Shown here: positions 1 to 8,441 of the stretch, in pieces
Layout: each line of letters opens with the position of its first letter
Position numbering within the stretch: position 1 is the stretch's first letter
DNA from: an uncultured Aeromonadaceae bacterium
Lineage (GTDB): Bacteria > Pseudomonadota > Gammaproteobacteria > Enterobacterales > Aeromonadaceae
DNA length: 64,000 nt
NCBI GenBank assembly: GCA_945957385.1
Contig: CAMFKP010000005.1
Span: 1 to 64,000, forward strand
Direction of reading: 5' to 3'
The notes under the pieces: generated by a model
What the model saw: only the letters and a program-made list of their open reading frames with translations
Database searches by the model: none
What the model was told of the DNA's origin: nothing
Program-made: the position numbers and the translations under genes

Positions 1-88
1 ATGGTCATGGTCATGGTCATGGTCATGGTCATGGTCATGGTCATGGTCATGGTCGTGGTCGTGGTCATGGTCATGCTCATGCTTGTGT
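1..88 (-). repeat. Hexanucleotide repeat encoding a His-Asp tract
   Basis: Tandem ATGGTC/GTGGTC units on the plus strand read CAT/CAC-GAC on the minus strand, giving His-Asp dipeptides inside the DmeF cytoplasmic loop. Unit length is 6 bp, so copy-number change keeps frame. The true length is unknown because the repeat continues off the window. Confidence 0.85.
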
Positions 89-585
89 TCATGGTCGTGA
101 TGATGATGACCATGGTGATGATGGTCTCCCCCCAGCAACCAGGCACTGATCAGGTTAACGACGAGACCAATGAACGCGACCAGAATGGACTCACCATAGT
201 TAATCTCGCCAGGCGAGAGCAGACGTTCCACGGATTCCCAGATCATGGATAACGCCACAATGGCCAGCAGCAGTGCGCTGGTGTAGGCGCCCAGGATCTC
301 GATTTTCCAGGTGCCAAAAGCAAATCTGTGGTCCCCGGCAAAACGGCGCGACAAAACATAGGCCAGCAATGACACGCCTAGTGCCAAGACATGGGTTCCC
401 ATATGCCAGCCATCGGCCAGGAGGGCCATCGAGTGGTATTGCCAGCCTGCCAGGATTTCAATCACCATCATGACGGCGGTGATCAGTACAACCAGTTGAA
501 TACGCCGTTCATTCTGCTGATTCGGCCGGGCGAAAGCGCCGGATTGGCCACAGGTGAATGCAGTAGTATGGTGGGATGCGTGCAT
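1..585 (-). CDS. dmeF: DmeF-type cation diffusion facilitator, partial (C-terminus off window)
   Basis: Inner-membrane exporter of the cation diffusion facilitator family, DmeF branch, which is known for proton-driven Co(II)/Ni(II) efflux. The frame is open from ATG 585 to the window edge, so 195 codons are visible. It begins MHASHHTTAF, has a first membrane segment near residues 28-47, then the metal-site motif HSMALLADGWHMGTH near residues 50-66 and RFAFGTWKIEILGAY, followed by two more hydrophobic segments. From about residue 158 the sequence becomes a loop of His-His and then uninterrupted His-Asp dipeptides that continues past the edge. The gene is divergent from an RcnR-like regulator, which fits a metal-induced pair. 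Metal choice (Co/Ni rather than Zn) is inferred from the neighbour. Confidence 0.85.
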   Translation of the reverse strand, partial: MHASHHTTAFTCGQSGAFARPNQQNERRIQLVVLITAVMMVIEILAGWQYHSMALLADGWHMGTHVLALGVSLLAYVLSRRFAGDHRFAFGTWKIEILGAYTSALLLAIVALSMIWESVERLLSPGEINYGESILVAFIGLVVNLISAWLLGGDHHHHGHHHHDHEHKHEHDHDHDHDHDHDHDHDHDHDHDHDH

Positions 586-615
586 AAGCTGAATCCAGAA
601 GAAATGATTCCTGAA

Positions 616-635
616 ATATACCCCCCCCTAGTATT
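616..635. promoter_or_regulatory. RcnR/DmeR-type operator between dmeF and dmeR
   Basis: Read on the minus strand this is ATACTAGGGGGGGGTATA, a run of eight G flanked by short inverted TACT/TATA arms. Known RcnR-family operators are a G-tract flanked by such arms (TACT-G6-N-AGTA). It lies 31 bp from the dmeF start and about 50 bp from the dmeR start, placed to control both divergent genes. Confidence 0.7.
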
Positions 636-687
636 CTGAACAAGCGTATTCACGCGATAATTCATGCCGCAAACAGAAGGGGGCAAG

Positions 688-957
688 ATGAGTCATACCC
701 AAAAAGACAAAAAAGCGCTACTGAATCGCGTGCGACGGCTCAAAGGTCAATTGGATGCCTTGGAAAGGGCCTTGCAGGAGGAGCAGGGGTGTTATGCGGT
801 CTTGCAACAGATCGCCGCAATACGGGGCGCGACCAATGGCCTGATGTCGCAGGTGATTGAGGGGCACATTCGCGATCATATGCAACCCCTGGTTCCGGGC
901 GAGGATAACGAAGCCAGCGAAGGCCTAATCAAGGTGTTGCGCTCTTACCTCAAGTGA
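688..957 (+). CDS. dmeR: RcnR/DmeR-type Ni/Co-sensing repressor (CsoR/RcnR family)
   Basis: All-helical DNA-binding metal sensor, 89 residues, that should release its operator when Ni or Co binds. The start at ATG 688 follows a GGGGG ribosome-binding stretch and gives the family N-terminus MSHT; an upstream in-frame ATG at 664 is less likely. All RcnR-type ligands are present: His3, Cys35, His60 and His64, within MSH, EQGCYAVLQQIAAIRGA and EGHIRDH. This ligand set separates RcnR from formaldehyde-sensing FrmR, which lacks His3 and His64, and from Cu-sensing CsoR. It is divergent from the DmeF-like exporter, its likely target. Its last 33 bases overlap the end of an opposite-strand small gene. 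Confidence 0.88.
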   Translation: MSHTQKDKKALLNRVRRLKGQLDALERALQEEQGCYAVLQQIAAIRGATNGLMSQVIEGHIRDHMQPLVPGEDNEASEGLIKVLRSYLK

Positions 958-1134
958 CGCATCGCTTTTGGCACCCTGGGTAACGGCTTCGATGTTGTCA
1001 ATTAGCCGCTGACACAAGTTCGGTAGCTGTCGATAGTCTTGCCATAAACGCTCCTCGACGATGTCATGAATCTGGGCGGCCAGCTCACAGGCCTTGCGTT
1101 TCAATCGAGCTTGTTCCTTGTCTGTCATGTTCAT
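925..1134 (-). CDS. Small charged helical protein, possibly Rop-like/NifX-associated family
   Basis: A 69-residue protein, start ATG 1134 preceded by AGGAG eight bases upstream, which supports translation. It is rich in Lys, Arg, Glu and Leu and looks like an all-helical hairpin: MTDKEQARLKRKACELAAQ then HDIVEERLWQDYRQLPNLC. The pattern resembles the short Rop-like proteins associated with nif genes, but the match is weak and by eye only. Its 3' end overlaps the end of the dmeR frame by 33 bases on the other strand. No nif gene is visible nearby, so the function is unknown. Confidence 0.55.
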   Translation of the reverse strand: MNMTDKEQARLKRKACELAAQIHDIVEERLWQDYRQLPNLCQRLIDNIEAVTQGAKSDASLEVRAQHLD

Positions 1135-1323
1135 GTTTTGTGCTCCTGCGCGCTCGGTGGGGATACCAGGTTAGCAAGCAAAGAGCATGCAATATTTAAA
1201 TCCATATAAATCAATTTGTTATATTTTTTGCTCTTGTGTGTGACATGACATTGCGTCAAAAGATGTTTTGAGACTGACAATATGAGAAGATGCTCTGCAA
1301 CCGGTTGCGTTTTAGCGAGGTAA

Positions 1324-2136
1324 ATGATGTATAAATTGATAGCACTGGATATGGACGGCACCCTGTTGCGAGAAGATGGTTCGATTTCAGTCAGAACTCA
1401 ACAGGCGATTGCCGATGCCCGCTCTTCCGGTGTACACGTGGTGTTGGCTTCGGGGCGGCCTCTGGTCGGGATGGAGCGTTTTCTGCAACTGTTGGCTCTG
1501 ACCAGCCATGAGGACTATGTCCTCAGTTACAATGGCGCCTTGATTCAGAATGTTGGTTCCGGAAAAGTGCTGAGTCGGAATATGCTCAGCGGCCAAGATG
1601 CGCGTGCGCTTTATCAGTTAAGCCAGCAACTGGGTGTCAATATTCATGCCTTCTCCCAACAACGAGGATTAATTGCTCCACGCAATAGCCGTTATACCGA
1701 AGTGGAGCGATCCCATAATGATCTGACTTTAACATTGGTTGATTTTTCTACGCTGCCTGATGATGAGCAGATCCTTAAAATAATGATGGTTGATGAACCG
1801 GAATTATTGGCCAATGCGATGCATCATTTACCTGAAGAGATTAACCGGCGATATACCGTATTATTGAGTACACCCTATTTCCTGGAATTTCTGCATCCGG
1901 ATTGTAATAAGGGGAATGGTATTGCCCAATTAGCCGGTTATTTGAATATTGATGCCGAGGCAGTGATTTGTGTTGGCGATGCGGGTAATGATGCCCATAT
2001 GCTGGATTATGCTGGCCTAGGCGTTGCAATGGGGAATGCGACTGCATCATTAAAACAGAAAGCAGATTATGTCACCTTCAGTAATGAAGAGGATGGCGTT
2101 GCTCATGTGATCGAAAAGTTTATATTGCAGCGTTAG
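1324..2136 (+). CDS. yidA: YidA-like HAD sugar phosphatase (Cof family)
   Basis: Cytoplasmic HAD-superfamily phosphatase of the Cof/YidA group, 270 residues, the usual length. Motif I DMDGTLL (Asp9 nucleophile, Asp11 acid/base), motif II LASGR, and motif IV GDAGNDAHML are all visible, and a C2-type cap lies between motifs II and III. YidA from E. coli acts on small sugar phosphates such as alpha-glucose-1-phosphate and erythrose-4-phosphate; the same activity here is inferred from similarity. Two adjacent ATG codons (1324, 1327) follow GAGG, and either may be used. It is a single gene followed by a strong bidirectional terminator. Confidence 0.88.
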   Translation: MMYKLIALDMDGTLLREDGSISVRTQQAIADARSSGVHVVLASGRPLVGMERFLQLLALTSHEDYVLSYNGALIQNVGSGKVLSRNMLSGQDARALYQLSQQLGVNIHAFSQQRGLIAPRNSRYTEVERSHNDLTLTLVDFSTLPDDEQILKIMMVDEPELLANAMHHLPEEINRRYTVLLSTPYFLEFLHPDCNKGNGIAQLAGYLNIDAEAVICVGDAGNDAHMLDYAGLGVAMGNATASLKQKADYVTFSNEEDGVAHVIEKFILQR

Positions 2137-2152
2137 ACTGTCTTCGTTGCAT

Positions 2153-2188
2153 AAAAAAAGCCACCTAAATAGTAACGGTGGCTTTTTT
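2153..2188. terminator. Bidirectional intrinsic terminator
   Basis: Stem AAAAAGCCACC / GGTGGCTTTTT with an 11-base loop, A-tract on one side and T-tract on the other. It sits between yidA and the convergent small gene at 2211, so it can serve both. Confidence 0.88.
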
Positions 2189-2210
2189 ATATGGCTAATA
2201 TGGCCAGAAT

Positions 2211-2450
2211 TTATTCTCGAATAACCTGTATATCGGTAAATCCAAAACGGATAAATTCATTCTCCCGATAATCACGGAGTGCCTTTTTATCCCGAGTAAG
2301 GCTGGCAATTTGTTTTTCCATTGCCAGAAATGCCGTCAGGTCGATTTTTTCTGCCGCAGCCAATGCCTCATAGTGATCATGATATTGGTCGTTAGCAAAA
2401 CGAATCGACTTGGGTTCACCATGGAACTGGTATTCAATTCTGAGGGCCAT
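2211..2450 (-). CDS. Conserved-looking hypothetical protein, 79 aa
   Basis: Unrecognised soluble protein of 79 residues, beginning MALRIEYQFHGEPKSIRF. It looks like a short beta hairpin followed by a Lys/Ala-rich helix (EALAAAEKIDLTAFLAMEKQ). ATG 2450 is preceded by AGGA and lies only 9 bases after the stop of the VF530-domain gene, so the two are probably one operon. No catalytic motif, signal peptide or membrane segment is visible. Confidence 0.65.
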   Translation of the reverse strand: MALRIEYQFHGEPKSIRFANDQYHDHYEALAAAEKIDLTAFLAMEKQIASLTRDKKALRDYRENEFIRFGFTDIQVIRE

Positions 2451-2459
2451 ATGGTGTCC

Positions 2460-3308
2460 TCACGCCTGATCGTCTTGTGGGCGTGGACGTTTTTTCTGCC
2501 CTGGCTTGCCCCACGGTGACGCGGGTTTGTTGCCTTCGCCGGCACCTTGTGCCTGGGTCTTGGTGTTAGGCTGGCGACGCGGGCGCTTAGCGTGATCGGC
2601 ATTACCCTTATCGGCTGGCCGTTTTTCTTTATCCTTACCGCTCTTGCTGCCCTTGCTCAGTTGTTCGGCATAGCGCTGCTGCAATAGGCGCTCTTTCTCC
2701 ACCGGGTCGGCGTCGTTACGCCACAGCAGGTTGGTTTCAGCACTGGGACGGCGCTCACGCTGTGGGCGGCCTGAGCCTGTTGGCTGGCCGCTTTCTTTGC
2801 TGCCATAGCGTTTGCTCTTGCCGTCAGCACCTTGGCGTTCCGTTTTACCGGCACCACGTTTGTCACGGCTATCACGGTTATCGCGTGATGAGGTGCGGCG
2901 TGGTTTCTCTTTGTGGCTGATGCGGGGGCGAGGCTGCGGTGCGGCTTCTGTGCTGTCATCATCGACTGCGATAGGTGCGGCCTCTTCCTGGGCGGGAGGC
3001 GCTGCGGATTCAATCGTGCTGGTGGTTGCAGGCAGCCGACGACGCAATATCTTGCGTGGCGCCTCAGGCGCGTCAGAGCCTTCTGTGGCGGTCTGTAGTG
3101 ACGCCAGGTAGATCTCCTCGAGTTTCTCACGCGCCCACGGCGTCTTGCGTAGAAACGTCAAGCTGGATTTCAGCGAGGGATCATTCAAGAAACAGTTAAT
3201 CGGCAGCTTGGCTGACAGTTGTTCCCAACCAAAACGGTTGACCAACTGGCTCAGTAGTGCCTCAAGGGTGATGCCGTGAAGCGGATTGTTTTGTTGTACG
3301 TTTGCCAT
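2460..3308 (-). CDS. VF530 (DUF2132) domain protein with long basic disordered tail
   Basis: Residues 6-72 match the VF530 family, a small DNA-binding-like fold: [38 protein letters not shown] and [20 protein letters not shown]. Most family members are a single ~75-90 residue domain; this protein is 282 residues. Residues 75-282 are low complexity, first acidic/Ala/Pro-rich and then strongly basic (Arg, Lys, Gly, Gln, Ser), ending near KKRPRPQ. The tail looks disordered and suited to binding nucleic acid, which is inference. It forms an operon with the 79-residue gene downstream. The start ATG 3308 directly yields the domain. Confidence 0.8.
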   Translation of the reverse strand: MANVQQNNPLHGITLEALLSQLVNRFGWEQLSAKLPINCFLNDPSLKSSLTFLRKTPWAREKLEEIYLASLQTATEGSDAPEAPRKILRRRLPATTSTIESAAPPAQEEAAPIAVDDDSTEAAPQPRPRISHKEKPRRTSSRDNRDSRDKRGAGKTERQGADGKSKRYGSKESGQPTGSGRPQRERRPSAETNLLWRNDADPVEKERLLQQRYAEQLSKGSKSGKDKEKRPADKGNADHAKRPRRQPNTKTQAQGAGEGNKPASPWGKPGQKKRPRPQDDQA

Positions 3309-3498
3309 AGGAAACCTGAAGATAAGGGTGCGCGTGGTCAGACCGCAGAACTACGGTCGGCACTCATGAACAACAACCCCTAACCCATTTACAGAGCATC
3401 CCGGATGATGCCAGGGTTGTCTTGCCCGCATTGAACAGCAAAAAGCCTCTGCGGTCAAAGCCTCAGTGATGACACGATACAATTCTGCGGAGAAAAAG

Positions 3499-3699
3499 TT
3501 AATTTGGTGCCGGCTTGCTCATCAGCTGAGCAGCGATAAAGTAGCGCGGCTGTCCTTGCAACCAGAGTATCCGTGCCAGAACCTCAGCGCCAATGCGGTA
3601 TTCCCAATCCTGATGCTGCTGTGGCGGTCGGATGCCAGCATGGCGCAGGTATTCAATAAACAAGAGTGATTGGCTGATTTCAAGCAATGTCGTGGCCAT
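3499..3699 (-). CDS. Small hypothetical protein, 66 aa
   Basis: Begins MATTLLEISQSLLFIEYL at ATG 3699 with GGAG seven bases upstream, which argues for a real gene. It has an amphipathic N-terminal helix and then WEYRIGAEVLARILWLQ. No family was recognised. The gene is isolated, with about 190 bases of featureless sequence before and after. Confidence 0.45.
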   Translation of the reverse strand: MATTLLEISQSLLFIEYLRHAGIRPPQQHQDWEYRIGAEVLARILWLQGQPRYFIAAQLMSKPAPN

Positions 3700-3888
3700 C
3701 GCTGATACTCCGGTGCAGTGTGCCGCCGGATTTTAGCGTGGATAGACTGAATCGAAACTGAACACTCTGGTGTTATTTTGAACGTCGCAGCATCTGCTGA
3801 AGTTGACTACTCAATACCGCTCGTTATCACGTCAGCAAAGAGCAGTGCCGTGCGGTGCCATAACGGTCAGTAGTATGTCGGGAATAAA

Positions 3889-3912
3889 AAAGCCGGTCAG
3901 ATGACCGGCTTC
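3889..3912 (-). terminator. Terminator of pulA
   Basis: Perfect stem AAGCCGGTCA/TGACCGGCTT, followed on the minus strand by TTTTTAT. It begins about 20 bases after the pulA stop. Confidence 0.88.
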
Positions 3913-3933
3913 GATATGAGACTAGGTAGTCAA

Positions 3934-6900
3934 TTACTTGATTTGGCAAACAGACATCTTCGACCAGACACCGGTCTTGCTGACATCAGCACCATCGTTG
4001 ATCTTCAGCTGGAAGCTCCACTTACCGGCCGGCAGTGTGATGCTGGTGTTGGAGAACGCACCACCGCTACCACCGATACCAGCCTTGGCATCGTAGACAG
4101 TCTCAGCTTCCATCGGGGCCAGGATGTCACCCTTGGTATTGACCGGATAGAACTGATTGTCCCAGTTCTTTGTGTCATCCGCGATCTTGAATTGAGCCTT
4201 GAACGCGGCGGTGTTGTTCAATACGAACTGGTAAATGTTATTGCCTTTATAGGTCAACTGGTAGTTGGCATCCCAATTCCAAGAGGAGTGGTCACCACGC
4301 AGAGCCAGCTTCATGGCACCCAACGGGCCGACTTCGGATGAAGTTGGCAGTTCGGTACAAGCGGCTGCCGGTTCAGTGTAGGATACCGCCAGGGTTGGTT
4401 TGTCCTTGTTTTGTGCAGTAAACACAAAGTGGTAGGTACCAGCCTTGGTTGCACTGAACGGCAGGTTGTCCTTGGCTGCCGGGCACAGGGCTACGGTCTT
4501 GCCTACTTCCAGAGCAGTGGCATCGCTATCGCACTTGCCATAGTTGACGGATGCAAACTTCTCATCGGCCACCTTGACACCCCATTGGAACAGCCCATCC
4601 GTGTGAGCGGCCAGATCGGCGTCAGTCACGACTATATCTACGGCATACATATAGTTTGAGCTGAAGGTCATCTGGTTTTCTGTGCCCCACTGAGTACCGA
4701 AAAGGCCCTTCAGATAAAGCGGTGTTTCACCAAATGGTGGCAGATTTGGGTTGTCCTTCTTGCTGAGCGGTAGACCGGTACCACGTTCGGCACCTTGCGG
4801 CTTGACGAACACGGCAGCAGACCAGGCAGGAACAGTGAAGTGGCCATCAGCGAAGCTGGCATCACCGGCAATGGAGTTATCCTTGCTGTGGGCTGCGCTC
4901 AGCTGGAAGCCTTCCAGGGTAATCGCCTTGTCATCGCCATCCTTGAAGTCGCCAACGGTCTGGCTATTCGGAGTGGAGTTGATGATGACGACCGCTGCAT
5001 CGTTGGCTGGGTCAATATCCGTACCTGCAGAGACACCATCATCAATAGTCATGACGATCAGACCAGGAACTTGTTCCGGACCGACATTGCGGAAGTCAAC
5101 ACGTTTGACGACTTCTTCGCCCTTACCCAGCGTCAACAGCGGGTTTTCTTTACGCAGGCGAGTCAGTTCTTCGAAGTAGCTGACCATTTGTTGCATGTCA
5201 GCCTTGGTTGGCTTCTGGGCCGTCTTCAGGACGCTTTCGATGAGATCATAGTTGGACTGATCCTTGTCACTGCGTGGGTAGCCCTTATCGAAGTTGTTGT
5301 CTTCGAGGGTGTAGTCAACCTTGTTGTACCAGTCACCTGAGTCGTATGAATCACGCTCGAATGACTTGGAGCGTAACAATTCACTACCGATATCGGTGAA
5401 AGGAATGCCTTGTCCCAGCATAGCGGTCGCGATGGAGATGGCTTGCATCTTCACACGATCTTGCAGGCTGACATCAGCGGCAACCTTGTAGTTGATGTTA
5501 TCCCACAGGGTTTGGTTATCGTGCTTGGTCACGTAGTTCAGCACTTCCCATGGCTCAACAGCATAGCCAGCCTTTTGGCCGTTATAGTCAAGCTCAGATC
5601 CCTTGACCGGCAAGCCCGTCTTGTCAATCAGGGTGAATGCTTTCAGGTTACCCGCCATACCCAGCATGGTCAGATCTGATTGATGCAGGGCACTCTTCAG
5701 CAGCTCATCGTTCTGAGTGACGGCTTCATTTGGTACGACATAAGCACCGTTCCCGAAACCTTGAGTCTTGCGGATACCATCACCTGAATCGAATGGGCTA
5801 CCGCCACGGACCGCATCACGAGCACGGTCGGAGTAGGTAGAAATACCGGTACCGCCTGTGTTCGGTTGGGTAGTGGTGACGAAACGGCGGTTATTGGCGG
5901 TTTCACCAAAGTCCCAGCCTTCGGCATAGAAGAACATGTCTGGATTGACTTTGCGAACCTTCTCCAGTGCTTCCTTGGATTGTGCCAGTGGGTGGAAACC
6001 CATCAGGTCAAAGCGGAAGGCGTCGATCTTGTATTCCTTGGCCCAGGTGGTCAATGAATCTTCGATCAGCTTGGCAAACATGGCATTTTCCGGTGCCGTG
6101 TTAGAGCAGCAAGTTGAGTTTTCGACGGAGCCTGTGGTTTCGTTCAGACGTTGGTAGTACCAAGGAACGACCTTATCCAGTACTGAGTACTTAGAGCTCG
6201 GGCCGGCCGCATTGGTGTGGTTGTAGACGACGTCCATCACCACGTTCATACCAATATTTTCCTTGATGGATTTCACCATCTCGCGGAACTGCTTGATCCG
6301 CTCTGGGCTGTCTACCGCATCATCGGTGGCGTAAGAGCCTTCCGGAACTGTGTAGTGGAACGGATCATAGCCCCAGTTGAAGGAGTCAACACCACGGATA
6401 TAGTTATACAGGCGTTGAATCACAGGGTTGCTCTTGCTGTCCTGTGCCTTCAGGCTTTCCAAGGTTGCTTTCAGCGTGGTGTCGCTGGTGCACTTGTCCT
6501 TGAATTCGGACTCCTTGACCGCGGTGTTGACTTCACACAGCTTCTTGAAGGAGTCATTCAGGTTGACGACCTTGGTTGGGTCTTCGTTGACGGTGGCGAT
6601 ATCAAAGGTTGGCATCAGGTGCATGTGCGTCACACCGTTTTCGGCCAGTTCCTTCATATGCTTGACCGGCACAGAGTCAGTGTCGGTAAACGCCATATAT
6701 TTACCGCGGTGTGCGGCTGGAGTGGATTCATCCAGAGCAGAGAAGTCGCGGATGTGCGTTTCCAGCGTGACGATCTTGGCCGGATTATCCAGTTGCTTGT
6801 GTGGTGCCTGGACATCATCCCAGCCTTCAGGCTTCAGGCTCGGATCTTCCAGATTGATCACCTGACTGAACTCGGAGTTCATTGACAGGCTCAGTGAGTA

Positions 6901-8046
6901 GGGGTCGGTGACCTCATAGCTCTCAACCTTCAATGACATCGGGTGATAGACTTCGACCTTGTAGCGATACAGGGTGCCTTCAGCCACATCACCGCTGTAG
7001 CTCCATGAACCGGTTTCGCTGTCGAAAGCCATGTCCTTGGTTTCTTTGAAGGTCTTGTCCGCATTGTACAGGGCCAGCTTGACGCTCTTGGCAGTCGGAG
7101 CCCACAGACGGAACGTTACGCCATCCTGGCCGATGATTGCGCCATATTCTTGGGCCTTGGCCTTGTCGGCATACAGGGCATCCAGCAGTTTGGACGTTTG
7201 AATCTGAGTGGTGGCCAGAACGGTATCGCTGCTGCTGACGGCAACTGCGACCAGTTGTTCTTTCAGCAGATCTTTGAGTTTGGCTTGATCCTCGGCCGAA
7301 ATGGTGAATTTCTTGAACCCATCCATATAGGTGCCGTCACCGTCGTAACTCTCGCCGGTTGCGGTCAGCGTGATGTAATCACCTGCTGGCAGCTTGGTAC
7401 CAGTGCTGGCGAATGACGCATCGGCGCTGTGATAGATGCGCACTTCTTTGGCGGTATCAGCCTTGTTCCACACCAGCGTATCGGCAGAGATGATGTGGGC
7501 GGATGCACCGCTCAGGCCTGTCAGACCATCAACGGCAGCCTCGAAAGAGGGATAGATATTGTCGCTGGTTGGCCAGGCATAAGCTTCTTTGCTGGCAGCA
7601 GTGATCGACAGCTTACGGTCGCCGCCGTATTTCTTGTCACTGTCTTCGAACTTGCCGTTGCCATCGACGTCTTCACGGACGATCAGGTTGAAACAGCCTT
7701 CATCAGCGGTGACTTTCAGATCCCAAACTGGGTTGCCGCGGGAGCTGACGCTGGTCGGTTGGTTATGGATTTCACCCCATTTGCCATCGGTATTGATGGA
7801 TGAATCAGCGATGGTGCAATCACCAGAGTTCCAGATATACAGGTTGTACTTGGAGAAATCGGCTGCAGTTGCCTTGCTAGCGGCCTTGGTTGCAGCGTCG
7901 CCGGTATTCAGCAACAGCTCGAACTTGGCTGTTTTATCACCACCGTTGTTGGTGTTGTTGTCGCTATCTGAGCCGCAACCAGCCAGAGCCAGCGCGACAA
8001 CGCTTGGCATCACATACCAGGCGAGTTTCTTGAATCTGAAATCCAT
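3934..8046 (-). CDS. pulA: Lipoprotein pullulanase, GH13 type I, with extra C-terminal beta domains
   Basis: Cell-surface or periplasmic lipoprotein debranching enzyme that hydrolyses alpha-1,6 bonds in pullulan and glycogen-like glucans. Residues 1-24 are a lipoprotein signal ending LALAGC (Cys24). An N-terminal pullulanase accessory region follows, then a CBM48-like domain near residue 300 (VTFRLWAPTAKSVKLALYN). The GH13 barrel has VVMDVVYNHT, DAFRFDLMGFH (nucleophile Asp680), FFYAEGWDFGE (acid/base Glu709) and VTKHDNQTLWDN (Asp843). After the pullulanase C-domain come two beta-rich modules: LYLKGLFGTQWGTENQMTF with Cys-containing ends, and a last one around ALRGDHSSWNWDANY. These look like starch-binding domains. 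At 1370 residues it is longer than enteric PulA (~1100). It stands alone, with its own terminator. Confidence 0.92.
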   Translation of the reverse strand: MDFRFKKLAWYVMPSVVALALAGCGSDSDNNTNNGGDKTAKFELLLNTGDAATKAASKATAADFSKYNLYIWNSGDCTIADSSINTDGKWGEIHNQPTSVSSRGNPVWDLKVTADEGCFNLIVREDVDGNGKFEDSDKKYGGDRKLSITAASKEAYAWPTSDNIYPSFEAAVDGLTGLSGASAHIISADTLVWNKADTAKEVRIYHSADASFASTGTKLPAGDYITLTATGESYDGDGTYMDGFKKFTISAEDQAKLKDLLKEQLVAVAVSSSDTVLATTQIQTSKLLDALYADKAKAQEYGAIIGQDGVTFRLWAPTAKSVKLALYNADKTFKETKDMAFDSETGSWSYSGDVAEGTLYRYKVEVYHPMSLKVESYEVTDPYSLSLSMNSEFSQVINLEDPSLKPEGWDDVQAPHKQLDNPAKIVTLETHIRDFSALDESTPAAHRGKYMAFTDTDSVPVKHMKELAENGVTHMHLMPTFDIATVNEDPTKVVNLNDSFKKLCEVNTAVKESEFKDKCTSDTTLKATLESLKAQDSKSNPVIQRLYNYIRGVDSFNWGYDPFHYTVPEGSYATDDAVDSPERIKQFREMVKSIKENIGMNVVMDVVYNHTNAAGPSSKYSVLDKVVPWYYQRLNETTGSVENSTCCSNTAPENAMFAKLIEDSLTTWAKEYKIDAFRFDLMGFHPLAQSKEALEKVRKVNPDMFFYAEGWDFGETANNRRFVTTTQPNTGGTGISTYSDRARDAVRGGSPFDSGDGIRKTQGFGNGAYVVPNEAVTQNDELLKSALHQSDLTMLGMAGNLKAFTLIDKTGLPVKGSELDYNGQKAGYAVEPWEVLNYVTKHDNQTLWDNINYKVAADVSLQDRVKMQAISIATAMLGQGIPFTDIGSELLRSKSFERDSYDSGDWYNKVDYTLEDNNFDKGYPRSDKDQSNYDLIESVLKTAQKPTKADMQQMVSYFEELTRLRKENPLLTLGKGEEVVKRVDFRNVGPEQVPGLIVMTIDDGVSAGTDIDPANDAAVVIINSTPNSQTVGDFKDGDDKAITLEGFQLSAAHSKDNSIAGDASFADGHFTVPAWSAAVFVKPQGAERGTGLPLSKKDNPNLPPFGETPLYLKGLFGTQWGTENQMTFSSNYMYAVDIVVTDADLAAHTDGLFQWGVKVADEKFASVNYGKCDSDATALEVGKTVALCPAAKDNLPFSATKAGTYHFVFTAQNKDKPTLAVSYTEPAAACTELPTSSEVGPLGAMKLALRGDHSSWNWDANYQLTYKGNNIYQFVLNNTAAFKAQFKIADDTKNWDNQFYPVNTKGDILAPMEAETVYDAKAGIGGSGGAFSNTSITLPAGKWSFQLKINDGADVSKTGVWSKMSVCQIK

Positions 8047-8398
8047 ACCTTTATTCCTTGTTGAGGTTTACCGGGTCTTGTTTTCATTTGAAAGTCGAAG
8101 ACATACGTCGGATTTCTTTCATCTTTCAGCAACAGCTGAAGGTACGAACCCGTACGTAGTGGGGCGCACTATAGGGAGGAGACAAGGTCAAAGATGTGAT
8201 ATGGAAACGTTTTCTTTGGATTCCGTTTTCGGTGAATTGTTGGCAAAACGCAAAGTTGAGACGTTCGTCAACTGTAAAAAAAATGAAAAGGTTTTCAGGT
8301 GCTGATGTAAAATTTCGTAATTTTGTTACAAATGGTTACCTTGCGTAAGCACGCTGGTTTCGATATTTTCTTCTGTAAACCTCGATTTTAGAAAGTAA
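8047..8398 (-). promoter_or_regulatory. pulA upstream region with LacI-type operator candidate
   Basis: About 350 bases without a gene. GGAAACGTTTTC at 8203-8214 is a near-perfect palindrome with the CG centre typical of LacI-family operators. GGAGGA at 8175-8180 matches the MalT half-site form, but only one copy is clear. TTCAGC-AAC-GCTGAA type dyad at 8125-8140 lies in the likely leader. Whether a MalT or LacI-type protein acts here is not shown by the sequence. Confidence 0.45.
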
Positions 8399-8422
8399 AA
8401 AAGCCACCAAAAGGTGGCTTCT
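8399..8422 (-). terminator. Terminator of purD
   Basis: Perfect stem AAGCCACC-AAAA-GGTGGCTT, followed on the minus strand by TTTTTTAC, 20 bases after the purD stop. Confidence 0.88.
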
Positions 8423-8441
8423 TGAGGTAAAAAATCGGTGA

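Noticed and set aside
1-88. Short tandem repeat considered as a CRISPR or non-coding microsatellite
   Set aside because: The repeat is 6 bp without spacers and is in frame inside a CDF exporter.
1131-1361. 76-codon minus-strand frame before yidA
   Set aside because: It covers the yidA promoter and start, has no ribosome site and no family resemblance.
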